Positions 1 through 14,799 of a DNA stretch of 64,000 nt are shown one piece after another (position 1 is the first letter of the stretch; the number at the start of each line of letters is the position of its first letter). A program made the translations under genes and the position numbers. Below the pieces are notes generated by a model. It was not told the DNA's origin. It was given only the letters and a program-made list of their open reading frames with translations, and searched no databases. Source of the stretch: Anisus vortex (lineage: Eukaryota; Mollusca; Gastropoda; Planorbidae); contig OX421495.1 in NCBI GenBank assembly GCA_949126835.1, forward strand, positions 21,194,958 to 21,258,957. Reading direction: 5' to 3'.

Positions 1-1628
1 TTTGATCCACCTTTTGGCTGAGGGTAAATTTATCGAAATATTATAATTTAACCTCAGAAGAATATTTAGAGGTTTTCTTGCTCAAGTGGAGCCACTAGGG
101 GGGTCAAAGTGGGTTATTAGTATTTCAAATTACTGACAGATTTTTTTATGGCTCCCCTGGGGATAGGTCAAGTATTTAAGTGCTCAGAATGTGGAGATGT
201 TTAAAAAGTTATAAAACGATAAGATAGCAAACGACAGATGATATTATTAGAAAACCTTCCTAAATAACGACTATTTTTTAGTTTCTACATCGTAAAGCTT
301 TCCTGTTATCCCAATAATCTACAGCGCTGTTAACCATGTTTATTTTGAGCCAGAAACAAATCATACGTTTTTTTCGATGTGTGCCAAAAAAGAAAGGATA
401 GGTGGTTGGCAAGTGAAATTTAACATGCACGAGGGTTTCGTCTGCTGACTACAAACACACCAATACAATTTATATTATGGTTCATAACATCAATTATTAC
501 AAAGTGTTTGATTTACCGTAAAATTAGAATGCCAAAGTAGATTGACAATCAGGAAACCACCGAACCAAAGTAATAGACATGTAATTAAATTGACTAGTTT
601 ACAAGTGCTTTGTAGTTAAACACTTTAACTTCCTATTGATTTGGCACTTAATTCTATGCAACAAATTAAATTCTCTAGAGCTTTTAAGGAGAACGAATTT
701 GAGCCTCTATAAATATTTGAGAATGATGAACGAATTATCAAACATCAAATCATGTCAAATCTTTTTTTCTTTTTAAAATAATAGCTAATGTTAACAGTAA
801 TGCAATAAATGTAATCATAATCCCAATTTTTCATATTTTCGGTACTCAAATGTAAGTAAATTTAAGGTTTAAGGCTACTATTTTAACAATAAACGTGACA
901 AAAAGCAAATATCGATATGATTGCATTCAACTATTGTAAATACCTGTTTCTATAGTGACTACACAATTAGTTCATAATTTAATTATGTTTATATGTTTCT
1001 GATTCTTGCTCAGCAATACACCATATCTTAGTCTGCATAATTTATTTTCTAAAAGGAATAAAATAAATCAGCGCTTTAAAGTGATTGGCATTCCTTTATG
1101 CACATTTCTGCATGTTATTCGGGGGATTTTTTTTTTCAAAACATAAACTTGGGTTTCTTGTCTTTTGTGTTATTTCAAACAAATAACTGATGTTTTGTTT
1201 TTAAATAATGTCTGGCTTTTTTTTTTAAACCGATGTCTTGTGTCTTTTTATACCTAGGCCAGTTTGTGAGTATTTATGTGTGTATATGTTTGTGTGTGTA
1301 AAATACTAAGCACAAAGCTACTCATAATAGGGGCAAGAGTAGGATTAATAATAAAATATTTATCCAGTAACATCAAATTTTGTCCAATGAAATAACTAAT
1401 CAAGGAATACAGTATTCATAGTTAGAGTTTTGTGATTAATCAAAGCAGTAAAAAAAAAACTTCATGTTGGTTTTTCAGGATGATTAAATTTGGCACACGT
1501 AATTTTTGGGATGACAACTGTTCGCGCCATGTTTTAAGTGTGTTCCACCTCCACCCCCCTTCCTTCTCTCCCCACACCTAGTATATCCCTGCTACAGACT
1601 TCTGTCAAGGAATCGACAAGCTCTTTAC
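1..1628. other. Intron of the ADAMTS-like gene; no exon seen
   Basis: AT-rich, with scattered homopolymers and a pyrimidine patch near 1545-1600. I looked on the minus strand for an exon beginning with a TSP1 cysteine and found none. Confidence 0.6.
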
Positions 1629-1845
1629 CTGACTCCAGGCACCGGTCACCCACCGTCCACAGTGCGACTCTGGCCCAAAGCATGCTCTCTGGATGACCGG
1701 CTTGCTGCCTATGTTCTGCTCACACTCCACATCCCGAACGTAGGCCGACTCTCCGTCTGGGTTGTTCTTCAGGCAGAACATGATCTGAGTCTGGTGGCCT
1801 GCGCCGCATTCTGTGTTGCAGTCAGCAAACTGACCTGGAATCCAC
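1629..1845 (-). CDS. ADAMTS-like gene exon 11: TSP1-3 and start of TSP1-4
   Basis: Encodes 72 residues beginning [18 protein letters not shown] and ending [12 protein letters not shown]1-3 has CNTECG, lacking the Ser/Thr needed for O-fucose. It ends in phase 0 at CAG/GTAAAG, so the next exon should begin with a cysteine codon. None is visible in 1-1628, so the gene continues outside the window. Confidence 0.9.
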
Positions 1846-4800
1846 CTGACAAGAGAAGAAAGGAATGCATGGCATTTATGAATAAGTGAATCAGTTATTA
1901 CATCTGAGAACTTTTATTTCTGCGTAAGCATTGTTTTGTGCTCTTTTATACGGTAGTGGTTCTCATTGCATTCTTCCCAAGTGGTATCCGGGTATGGAAC
2001 GGGCTGCCTGAACCAATCAGGAAAACCATTAACTTAACATCATTTAAAACATTTTAAAAAAATGCAATACAAGACTCAAACCACGAATAAGCGGAGGACG
2101 CTCTTTGTATAGAAGAGCGAGTCTGTAAAATATAAGAATTGTTGACCATGATCACAACTTTGACTTGATGTCATGGTGAAAGACAGCTGTGATCCAGTGA
2201 AAATTATGCTCAGACAAAAGACTCAACGGTAGTCACGCAATTCAATAATTGATTGGGGCCGATAAAAAAATATTTCCGACCTAACCAATCGATTTAAGGA
2301 CTTATTATTCTTACATTTATTATGTAGGTCATTATAACTTGAGAACGGTATGCTGAAATCCACTAAGATAAAAAAGACAAATGGAAAAGGTAGCCTATGT
2401 ACACGGTTTTAGAACCACTGGCGAGCGTAAGAGTAGCATGACCTTGACAAGGTTTGCGCAAAGATCATCAAATATGTCAGAAATGCCCTATCAAGATCTT
2501 GTAGCAATGTCTGACGATAAGGGGGGAATCCTGCAGCTATGCAGAGTAATGCATCAGGAGTATCATATGTCAATGTAGAAGGCAAATTCTCAGCTAAAGA
2601 AAATCTATTAATATCGTCAGGTAGCCTACTTCGGTAAGTATATTGCCTTTAAGAGGGCAGAGTATAACTTGATTTACATTGACCCTCAGTAGATATAATA
2701 TTATAATGCTAGCAAGAGACTATTTTAAAACAGTAGTAAAGCATAATCGTTAGTAACGAACTACGCCTGGGCCTAATTGAAGAGTGTTTCAAACAACAGC
2801 TAGTAATTCCTGCTATCCTCACAGTTAAGAAAATCGGCTAGAAAAATCATCGGGGTACAATCAGCACTGGAAGAAGAATTAATTTCAATCATTCTCAGCT
2901 CTGAAGTCGGCGTCAAAGAACTAGCAGTAAAAAAAAAATGAAGAAGAACCTACACAGAAGATATATAGAGATGATATGCTTTCGCACATTGCGCATATTT
3001 TAATCAGACCATTCCAGCGATCCAATGCTCCTTACAGCAGAGCTAGACCAGTATCAATTTCAATTTCTATGTCAACATTAAACTGTGAAATGAAACACAT
3101 CCATGTGTCAAGTTTCAGCTGGATAGCATGACGGAAAGCGGGCCAATTAGCCTTCATAAAATGCATTTTTATTAATGTCGCTATTGTGCCTTTGTTTGTG
3201 GCAAATTCTTCGCAGACAAATAGACCCCTATTCGTCATCCTATTGAGATGAAACTCAAAGCATAGACTTGTTGCCGATGACAACCCATTCCCAAATTATA
3301 AACCTCACTTACATCCGGAGAAAAAAAAACAGTTGTTACTGTTTTATTGAAAAATAATAGCTATTGCTGACGATAGTTTTCCTGTTTTTCAAAGGTAAAC
3401 AATAGGACAATAATTTTGGGGTAAAACTTTTGACCGAAAAACAAAATTGCATATAAAAGATGTATACAAAATACACTGTTTTTAGAGGGTAATTTAATTG
3501 TTAGTTTAAGTTTAAGAAAAGTTGGTTGAAATTAGTCACATGTTAAAATTACAACAAACTTTGATGACTGAAATTGTGGTGGGCCGCTAGTAGTACATTA
3601 GAACAGGGGTGGGCAACCGTTTAATCCTGCTCTTTTCTTGTACAAGGGATAAATTGTCATTGTGGGAAGGGGTGGTCTGCCGCCCGAAGATGACTATCGC
3701 TTTGCGTGCCAAGTCTGGAATGTTGCCGTAGGTTGTCGACTCCTGAATTAGAACCCTGTTACAAATCAACTAGTAATTCAGCCAGTGATAAAGATAGTTG
3801 TAACTCATAATATAATCTCACTAACTTGTATCTCTCCTGTACCGATTGTCGGCACGGGGTGTTGGCGCAGGTCTTGGTCAGTTCTGGTATTTCCTCTGCA
3901 CGGCACAGCTCTCGACTGACCGTCAGTCCGGTGGTGCGGTCAATACAGTTCACCGCTCTTCTCTGGGAGCCTAAGGATGAAAGTATGTTGCTTAGAAAGT
4001 CAGGATCTAATACCTTAAGTATACTGTTATGTTGCATTGTGTTTAATAGCCTATATGCTAAGCGGTACAGTCTGCATAGTTGTATACATATACAGAAGCC
4101 CACATACATATCGTGCATTAGATCTATATATAATGTTAAGGTAGCCTATAGAATTATCAGGCCTTTTTTTTTTTATTTCCAAAGGTAGGCCTACATATTT
4201 TTGGTGATAGCTGCTATATATCCTTTAAGATATGTCTGGTATAGGTTGAATTATACGTTTACACACGTTCCTTCTAGATAGAGGAGTATTACGTCCACTA
4301 GGCCCACAACTCCTGCAGGGCGACAGGGATTGGTCGGCGGCAGGGCCAGAACCCGGGACGTTTTTGTTGACAGACCGATGAACTAACCGCAGAACCAGTC
4401 GGCCTCACAGGTTTAATGATAATGGGACATAGTAAATTATGGGGATTTGTAAAAAAAACAAGTGTTGAGAAACTACAATGGTTCCAACTTCAAACAACAA
4501 AACATAATGATGTGATGCTATTATTCGAAATGGGCATTGTCAGGTAAATAATCAGGTAAATGCTTGAGCAGATACTTTTCAAGGGAAATAATCACGTTAA
4601 AACACTTTTTTACTGCTTTTAACAAGAATTGTCTACCTTTGCCGAATTTCCCCAAAAAATTTATTGAAGCATTAAGCCTTTTAAAATCTCATAATAAAAA
4701 CAGTTAATTTTCCTTAAAACTAAAAATAATTTTATTCATCTCAAATGTATTAGTCATAATATGTATTGGAATAAAAATTGATTATGTTCTGAAATATAAT

Positions 4801-7281
4801 AGTTCAATGATTTGTAAAGTATTAAGCGTGAGTTAATTCCCTTTCCTAATTATCGTTCCTTACCTACACCACACGTCACCGAGCAATCTGTCCATCTCCC
4901 GTCCACCCAAGAATAGCGAAACTCTGGATCCTTCTCCACTAGCCTGGAGGAGGGTATGGAATACTCGTACTGAATATCAGGACCGTTGTCTGTGGGATAG
5001 ACCTGGGGCAAAACGTGGCTTCATTTGAGTTCTTCATTACAATTTACGCAACACAATAATATTAATTTTAATATCAATAATTCTAATAAAAATTGACCTA
5101 ACGAACATTAACTTCTTTAATGTTTTCTTTTAATGTTCAATTGGATTTATAATTGAAAGCAAACTAAATTACGGTTTCAGATTTATATTCTGTTACTAAT
5201 ATATTTATTTAGGATGATTTAAAGTTCAGTTTAAAAAAATATATAGCCTACACATTTTTTTTTACGTAGCTCAAATTGGTATCACAATAAAATTCGAAAT
5301 GCCCATTTGTTGATATATTGTCAAAAAGATTCAAATGTAAGCTGAGTCAGACTCGAAGCTTTTCACGTTTTATTATTAGATTCTCAAATTAAACGTAACA
5401 TACGCTCGCCATAACAGTATACAGTTATAACCAAGTGATAACCGGGAGATAACCAAAGACCAGCTTTAGAAAAAAACTTACATTCAGATGTAACCCTTGG
5501 CTGATAGGGCCGCGAGCGGTCAGCACGAATCCGCTGTCCTGATTCTGGACTAAACCTTTGGCTCCGGAAAAGTCTATTGTCCTGTTGACAACGTTGGAGG
5601 TCAAATACAAATACTGGGTCAGGTTTAGAACCCTCCCGTCACCGGAATGGAGCTCTGTGTTAAAGTAAATTGTTGTATAGGGTTAGAGTGATTATTGACT
5701 TGTGACCAATGTTATAGTAATTGTTGAGTTTATTTCCTAATATTATTTTTTTTTTGTTGATTTAATTTTCTAATGTTATAGTAATTGTTGAGTTTAACAT
5801 ATATTGTTCATGTAATTGTTGAGTTTATTTCCTAATATTATATTTATTCTTGTTGATTTTATTTCCTAATGTGATAGTAATTGGTGAGTATATCGTCTAA
5901 TGTTATATTTATTTTAAGTTTATTTTCCAATGTTACAGTTATTGTGGAAATATTAACAAATGATAAAGTAATAGTTGAGTTTATTATTTAGTTGTTGGGT
6001 TTTGCTAAACTTTTAATAGTAATCATTCAATTATGATCTAATGTTATAGTAATTGTTAACGTTTGTCTCAAATAACTTGTTGGTATACCCATAGATTACG
6101 TAAACTAAATTATGATCACCAATTATATCAATTTATATGAGTAACCATGAAACAAAAATAGTCAGCAAAACATGACCAACTCATGGTTTATGTAACATGA
6201 CTGGTCTACATGAAATTTGCCAATCATTAAAAAAAAAAACACTCACTAATCTCAAAACGCTACTCACCAATCATTGGTAACACATGCCTTTCTCGTCAAT
6301 GATTTCTAAATAAGCCTTCATCAACCAACCATAATGTACTCACCAATAGCCTCGGGCCATGTTGCCGTTGCTCGTATGATTAGTCTAGTTGCACCAAAGG
6401 GAAAGCTTGCCACAGTATTTTGTTTACCTGTAAAATTTCAATAACATTTTCTTACAAGGATGCGTGCGATATGTCAACCTTTTGTTCACACATCCGGTCT
6501 TCTTATAGTATGTCATAAAGACTCAAGCTCCATTTTAGTGTAAAAATGTATCATGGATACCTTTTTTTTTTATAGTCATCACATTTCTATAAGGGCAAAG
6601 GGAGGTAAACGTGAAAAAAGTCATATTTTAAAACTTCCAGGGAGATAATAAAGGAAAAACAACAGAATATTAATCTTTTAATTAAGTCCCTTTGCCACTG
6701 AATAAAAGTTCGATGTACTGGTATGTTGTATAGTTTGCTTTAAGAGGATGAGTTAAAAAAACAACAACAGCTATTAAACTGAGTAGGATATCTAATTCTA
6801 ATAAGAAACTTTGTAAATTTCTTGGTATGTCTTTTGTTGCCGACAGACATGTGTAGGAGATCCGTGACTTTGACTCAAACGCCAAACTGCATGCAGAATC
6901 ATAAGTGAGTGAGTGATGTTGCCTTTTAGTGTGCATTATGCACGTACTCATCTTGTGTTTAAAAAGACAGTAAATTCAAAGTCATTTTCCTAACTGGTTA
7001 ACCCAGTTTATTTATACATATATATTTCATTCAAAGTGTAAGAGGAAAAACGAAATGGGGAGAACCCCTCCAGTGATTGCATCTTACCTACTTGGGGAGC
7101 CGCCGTGTCATGTGATGATCCCGATATGGTCTCGCAGTTTTCCCCCCTACCCCCGCACACCAAACAATCGTCCACAGTTTTGGTGGAGCCGATCACGTGG
7201 TCGCATCCCGATTCCTGGGGTTGAACAAAAAATGCAAAGAAAACAACATAGCAGGCGTTAGCAATATTTCAAGAGAAAGAG

Positions 7282-7318
<37 letters not shown>

Positions 7319-10300
7319 ATGAAGACGTGGCCGCCTAAAGGTCATTTTGCTAAAGACAAAACCAGATCGCTTACTAATTTTGTTTAAAAAAACACATTTT
7401 AACTAAACTTTTTGGAGTACGATAAATTTAAAAAAACAACACACAAAAAAACTCACTAAAGTTGATAGTTTAATATAAATAAAAAAGTGACAAGCTTATT
7501 ATGTAATAGATCAAAATTGTGCTTATTTATGTAGCGTGTAGCTTTTTTGTTTTGTTTTCGCAGTCTGCGTAAATGAACACATAGCCAGTTGTTTGACCAA
7601 AATACGAACGGTGGCTCTGTGCGGCTGGAGTTCGAAGGCCCTGGGTTCGAATCCTGGTGAAGGCTAGGATTTTTTCCCGGGATCGGAGGGTGTCCCTGAG
7701 TATACCCAGCTCTGATGGGTAGGCTACCTGACATTAGTTGGGGTAAAGTAAAGGAGGCTGGGTATTGTGCTGACCACACATCCCCTAGTATGTCGTGGCC
7801 ACTGAAACTGGTGAACGCTGCTGCACCGGCCCCATGGATCAATTTGGTCCGATGGGAAAAAAAACCCTTACAAAATATTTGTCTATACTATCTAAGGCTT
7901 TAAGAAATATGAAAAAGTCGATTGAAGAAGATACAGTAAACAAAAACACCTGCACTTGAAGATACCTACATGTGACCATCTCAGAAGTCTTGACCAAAAA
8001 TATGAAACGAAATGTTTTGAAAAAAATATTTTGGTTTATTTGATGGGCGTAAATGAATCATATAGTTCAAAGTTGTTGTTTTGAAATCTGTCATACTTTA
8101 AAAAAAACTAATACAACTGCGCAGGAGTTTTAAGTCTAGAATGCCCAAGTATACAATATTATCAAGACATTGCGTTTATGATTATTTGGTAATATAAAGA
8201 TTTTTGTTTCCATAAAGAACCAAAACAATCTGCGATGGTTTCTGGTAAAAGAATGTTAAGATAATTTAAGCTTAGCCTATTGCATCTGTGTCATTCTAGT
8301 TTAGTTATAGAAAGAGATGCTATTAAATCATTTTTTTTAAATATTGTTCTTTTTTTTCCTGTGTCGAAGTTAAAGATGATTGAGTTATGACCACAATCTT
8401 CTTTTAAAATGAGACATTGATATACACACGTACACAATTGTTAGACCTTGATTATAATACTTTATTATCTTCACTGGAAGTAAGTGTATTTAAGTTATAA
8501 AACAGGGATCTAAATCGTGCAACTTGGCTAATGCAGTCACCGCTATATTGCTTTTGATGTTGATGTCATTCTTGGTAACGCCCCCCTATTTTTTGTTTAT
8601 TTCGATTACGTCCAGAAAAGTAAAAGAGAGAAAGCAAGCGCTCGGCATGTGCTCGCTGGGGATAAGTTAAAGAATAAGTCGGTCGGTCATTCATTCTGTT
8701 CAAAACCAATCGAAAAAAAATCCTTTTGAAGTTAAACCGAGGGTTGGCGTTGGACAGAGAATGGATTCAGTAACAACCTTGCAGATGTGTGAAAAAAAGA
8801 TATCGATATGTACGAATATTTAAACCCAAGGAGACGGAACTATCGATGGCAAAGCTTCGTCACTCGACCACATCTCCCAAACATATTGATGCAAGAAAAG
8901 ACAAGATGGAAACTAACATCTTTATTTTGTATTTGTAGCTTTAAATGAGACACAGACGAATACATAGCTTTGCATTCTTTATGTTAACTAAATGTTGTTT
9001 GTTTTGGACAACAAAATCTTTGGAGGGCTTATTGAACCATTTCCCGTTATCCTATCGAGCTGAAATTTGGCTCATAGACTCGTTGCCAATGTCTATAAAT
9101 TCTATCAAATTGTTATTTCAACTTCTCCTCGACCACCCAAAATTGGTTTTCGTGTTTTCTTTCAAGAGGAAACAATGAGGAAGTTTTATTATCGAAAAAA
9201 CTTTGTTTTGAGGTGTTTTTTTTTATATTATGGACTGAGTATCTTATGATGTGAGGTGTAGGGGAATACACCCATCAATCCTTACGGTCCAAATGTCTAA
9301 AAGATCAATAGGCATAATTTACCTTACATACTCCTGCTACACAGACTCCAAAAGAATGGTGGCTATCACAGGTGGTTCCATCAATAACACTGTCACGTAA
9401 CTTTTGTAGTCTGCCATGTTGGTTTATACAGAATAACTGGCATGGGGAAGTCATGTCTGTTGGAAGGAACAAAAGATTATATCCACCTTGTCATTTTTAA
9501 TTACAATATTTGTTTTTGGCTGGCATTTCATCTTGTGGTTTTTACGACTTTAAGGGTTATGTAAAGTTATGTTCTAATACTTGTTGTCATTTTTTATTTT
9601 TAAATAGCCGTATTTTTTTTTGAAAAGAATAATATCGCTGTTATTTTTTAGACTATTAATCCTAAGAATTTTGATACAATAACTCAACATGAAATAAAAA
9701 GTGATTCTTTAAACCTTTATTTAACTATTAAAAGTAAGAGTTTAAAATCTACCATTTAATTATATAACCCAAATTTATGAATATGTTTTACAAAACTACT
9801 TGATCTAAATTTAGACCCTATCAAAGTTAATTAATGCATCTGCACAATAAAAAGACATTTTGCAACGTCTTCCGATGATGTTAAAAGTTAAAAGGACATG
9901 AGATATAACTGAATATCAATTAGGGAATGCATCTGGCCATGTCCTTTATTTTATACGTCTCTTTTCTAATGATAATTGTTGTATTGTTCGAAGTATAGTG
10001 TTTAATTTTTAGATTTATTTATTACAATTTGAAGTAAAATTAACTATTTCTTACAAACATTAACTAAAGAAAATAATAACAATAATATCACGCAATATAA
10101 TTTAGAAAATTTCAGACCTTCTAAATATTGTTTGATTGATTGTTTAAAATTAAAATAAAAACACTAAACAACAAATTTTAATTGAGGAAAAGGGCATGGT
10201 GGCCGAGCGGCAGCGCGTTCGACTGGCGATCCGAAGGGTCTGGGTTCGAATCCTGGTGCAGGTTAGGATTTTTTCCAGGGACTTGAGGGTGCCCCTGAGC

Positions 10301-13300
10301 CTACCCAGCTCTGGTGGGAACCTGACACTAGTTGGGGTTAATTAAAGGTGGCTGGGCATTGTGCTGGCCACACATCCCCTCATATGCAGTGGCCACAGAA
10401 ACTGGTGAACGCTGCTTCACCAGACCTATGATCAGTTTGACCCGAAGGGTACTTAAATCCTCAGTCTTACCGTAATGAGAGGTCCACTGATTGCTATCTC
10501 TGTTGAATAAACTACATTGGTAAGCTCTGGACTCTACAGACCCAGTTGGGCAAGCCTACGGGATGAAAAGTTTCAACAATATAGTTTGTCACTAAAAAAT
10601 GAAAAAAAGAAATACATTTTACAGACAGGCAGTGTTGCGTTTTGAGATGTCTACACAGCAAAGCGATTTTTAAATTTGGACATTCATTTGAATTTTTTGT
10701 TGTTGTCATTTTTTATTATTATTTAATGTCCATTGCATATTTTCTCACTTGTCTGTTTGAAGTCAGACTCCAGTTAATTATGTCATGAAATCATGTAAAA
10801 AAAGAGTATCTGTTACAATTGCATTATATAACACTATGAACAATCAAGACTGACCAAGGAAACACATTGGTATGTTGAGCAATAATATGAAGTATGTGGT
10901 GGACTATGGAGCATAGATGTGCTCATTAGATGACTATTAAAGTGGGGGGAGGATGTTGTAGGGTGGAAGAGGGCTTTATTCCGCCCAGTTATTTTTTCTT
11001 ACTAAAAATGTTACTACCTGTCTTGCAGGATTATCTAAAACAAATTATATATTTTTATTCTGCGTTGTAAATTTGTTTGTAGATTGTCCGCTAAAGATTC
11101 AATGTCATAATATAGAAACTAATGGGCAATTTGTACTAATTGTAATACTAAAACTAATTGTAATTTACAAGTCAGTCATAAAAGATTGACTTGTATAAGG
11201 GGCAAGGGTGTTAACTCTCAGCAGCAATACGGCCCATTGATAACATTAGCCTAAATCATATGCCTTTTCCAAATACGTTCGTATTGCTATTACATAAATG
11301 TATGTCCACTAGAGAAACATTTTCATTGCTAATATATATTTCTTTTTTCCATATTGTTTTTTCACTTCCAGTTAACAATGCAGGCCCTGAACACCCTCCC
11401 CCCTCACCCCCCCTCCACTTTATTACCCTTATATTCCTTGAAAATGTCCAGCACGTGTTTCTATTGCACGTGCCAAACTCTGAAATTGTGTATACAGTGT
11501 ATTTATTTTCTTTTAAAGCCCAGGCCTGGAGAGTTACAGTAAGCTCTCGCGAGTGAAAGCGATACATTTCCCCCTTTTTTTTCTCTCTCTTCCTCGGGAT
11601 AAGCTCGACAAGAACAGATTGTACGAGTTTTTTTTATATATTTTTAGGTAAAACTAACAAATCCTTTTTTTAAATGACAAAACAAAAAAGAGGAACGGAC
11701 CAAAAAGCCACCAACCTGGGTTTGACATGACTCGGCCTGTCTTGGGTCGCCCTGACACCTGCCATGGAGAGAGAAGTAATGGAAGAATAGATTAATTTGT
11801 TTCTAACTTTAACAAAGCATAGGTTTATAGTCAAATACATATAATGGCCCGGCTCATCCATATACGCAACCTAGGCGGCTGCCTAGGGCGCAAAATTTTT
11901 TGGGGGCGCAAAATTCTTGATTTATTTTAATTTGGGGATTTCAAAAAATAAATTAAATTAAGTTTAACACTTCTGCGAGTTACTAGCATAGGCAGACGAA
12001 TCACTAGGTAATGAAAAGCGAACAATATTTTGTTTAAGTTCTCTTAGAAAACTGGAAAGACTGCCCTAACACTACTCAGTTTCTCTTCGCCGAAGGCTCT
12101 TTAATGAGGGCGCAGAATTTGTTTTTTGCCTCAGGCGTCAAGAACCCTACAGCCGGACCTGTATATTTGTACACGTCACGGGTTAGAATGGCCGCTTTTA
12201 ATAATGCAGTACACTTAAAATAGTTGTATTGTACTGCGCTTAGATCTGTATAATGTATAGTATATCACTTTCTCACACACTTTTCAATTTCTCTCAATTT
12301 AACAAACAATTACTAACAAACAATCAAACACACAGACACACACCATCTCCCTCTTTCCATTTCTCAAGAACATAACTCCTTCTCTTTAGTTAATAATAAT
12401 AATAATAATAATAATGAAGCTTATATAGCGCATATCCCGCAATCAGTTCTATGCGCTTAACAATTACATTTACAATTACAATTACAATTACAATTAACGA
12501 TGATAGCAATAACAGACAAATGTTTAAAAATGTAAGTGGGCTAGGAGTCAATAATAAACAGGTGAGTCTTGAGTCCGGTTATCACGATCTCTGACTTCCT
12601 ATCTATCTCTCTTTCACTTTCTCACCCATCCCTGTCACTTTCTCTTACTCTCTCTCGCTACAACTCTTTCTATCTCTCGCTCAGCTATTGTCTCTATTCC
12701 TAAGACTGTTTCTTCCTCACTTTCTTACTATCTCTTTATAGAACCTACCAATCCTCTCTTTATAGAACGTACCAATCGTCTCTTTATAGATTGTACCAAT
12801 CCTCTCTTTAAAGATCGTACCAATCCTCTCTTTATAGATCGTACCAATCCTCTCTTTATAGATCGTACCAATCGTCTCTTTATAGATCGTACCAATCCTC
12901 TCTTTATAGATCGTACCAATCCTCTCTTTATAGATCGTACCAATCCTCTCTTTAAAGATCGTACCAATCCTCTCTTTATAGATCGTACCAATCCTCTCTT
13001 TATAGATCGTACCAATCCTCTCTTTATAGATCGTACCAATCCTCTCTTTATAGAACCTACCAATCCTCTCTTTATAGAACCTACCAATCCTCTCTTTATA
13101 GATCGTACCGATCCTCTCTTTATAGATCGTACCAATCGTCTCTTTATAGATTGTACCAATCCTCTCTTTAAAGATCGTACCGATCCTCTCTTTATAGATC
13201 GTACCAATCGTCTCTTTATAGATTGTACCAATCCTCTCTTTAAAGATCGTACCAATCCTCTCTTTATAGAACGTACCAATCCTCTCTTTATAGATCGTAC

Positions 13301-14281
13301 AAATCCTCTCTTTATAGATTGTACCAATCCTCTCTTTATAGAACGTACCAATCCTCTCTTTATAGATCGTACCAATCCTCTCTTTATAGAACGTACCAAT
13401 CCTCTCTTTATAGGACGTACCAATTCTCTCTTTATAGAACGTACCAATCCTCTCTTTATAGAACGTACCAATTCTCTCTTTATAGAACGTACCAATTCTC
13501 TCTTTAAAGATCGTACCAATCCTCTCTTTATAGAACGTACCAATCCTCTCTTTATAGATCGTACAAATCCTCTCTTTATAGATTGTACCAATCCTCTCTT
13601 TATAGAACGTACCAATCCTCTCTTTATAGATCGTACCAATCCTCTCTTTATAGAACGTACCAATCCTCTCTTTATAGGACGTACCAATTCTCTCTTTATA
13701 GAACGTACCAATCCTCTCTTTATAGAACGTACCAATTCTCTCTTTATAGAACGTACCAATTCTCTCTTTATAGAACGTACCAATTCTCTCTTTATAGAAC
13801 GTACCAATTCTCTCTTTATAGAACGTACCAATTCTCTCTCTCTCTCTTTGCAACTCACTAATCCGCTCTCTTTTACTTTCAAACTCTCGCTCACCTCAAT
13901 TCTCTCTTCTAACAATGTTTCTTTCTCCCTTTCTCTCTCTATCTATCTTTCAATACGCTTTTTTTTGTATTTACCTAGACTGCAAACACCGTCGGGTTCG
14001 TATCCTGACCCCAACACCACACGTAGTTGAGCAACTGCTGTACTCACCCCATGGTCCCCAGCCTGATTCCTGGGCCTACAGAAGAGAAAGTGGTTGTGAT
14101 AGTACACATTACACACGTGACATCATGACTGAACACTTAATTGGACAGGGACGACGAGGAGAAAGAGAAAGGGCGGATAATGCGTGATAGATAGATAGAT
14201 AGATAGATAGATAGTCAGATAGATCGAAAGATAGATAGATAGATAGATTGAAAGATAGATAGATCGAAAGATAGATAGATC

Positions 14282-14347
<66 letters not shown>

Positions 14348-14760
14348 AAGATAGATAGATAGATCGAAAGATAGATAGATCGAAAGATAGATAGATCGAA
14401 AGATAGAAAGATATATAGACCTAGATCGAAGGATAGATCGATATTTCTAAAGATAGAAAGATAGCGAGAAAGTTAGAGATAGAGCCATAGAGAGAGACAC
14501 ACGCATAACCATTATAAAAGCTTGAAAATCAAATAAACTAGTTGACACAAAATATTACAGTATTTTTGTATAGATTTAATCTATTACTGTTAACTCTGAC
14601 TCGATCAAATATTCAAAAGCAAATTTTATTGGCATGACTACATAATTTGTGAGTGTTCTAATAATGTCCAATTTCCTTCTTTGCTGTTATATATGTACAA
14701 GAAAGAAAGTTGGAGAAAGAAATGACTGATAGGCATGTGTGCCAGAAAGAAATATGCTTC

Positions 14761-14799
<39 letters not shown>

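Noticed and set aside
2790..2960. Possible LINE fragment ([10 protein letters not shown] on plus strand)
   Set aside because: Only a short motif-like stretch with stops around it; too weak to annotate.
7456..7842. 128-codon minus-strand ORF
   Set aside because: It overlaps a SINE-A copy in antisense; similar spurious frames arise from the SINE copies at 28.8, 46.3, 48.8 and 59.4 kb.
12717..13915. 378- and 395-codon minus-strand ORFs of octapeptide repeats
   Set aside because: Pure translation of the 24-bp minisatellite, open in several frames on both strands, lying in an intron of the ADAMTS-like gene.
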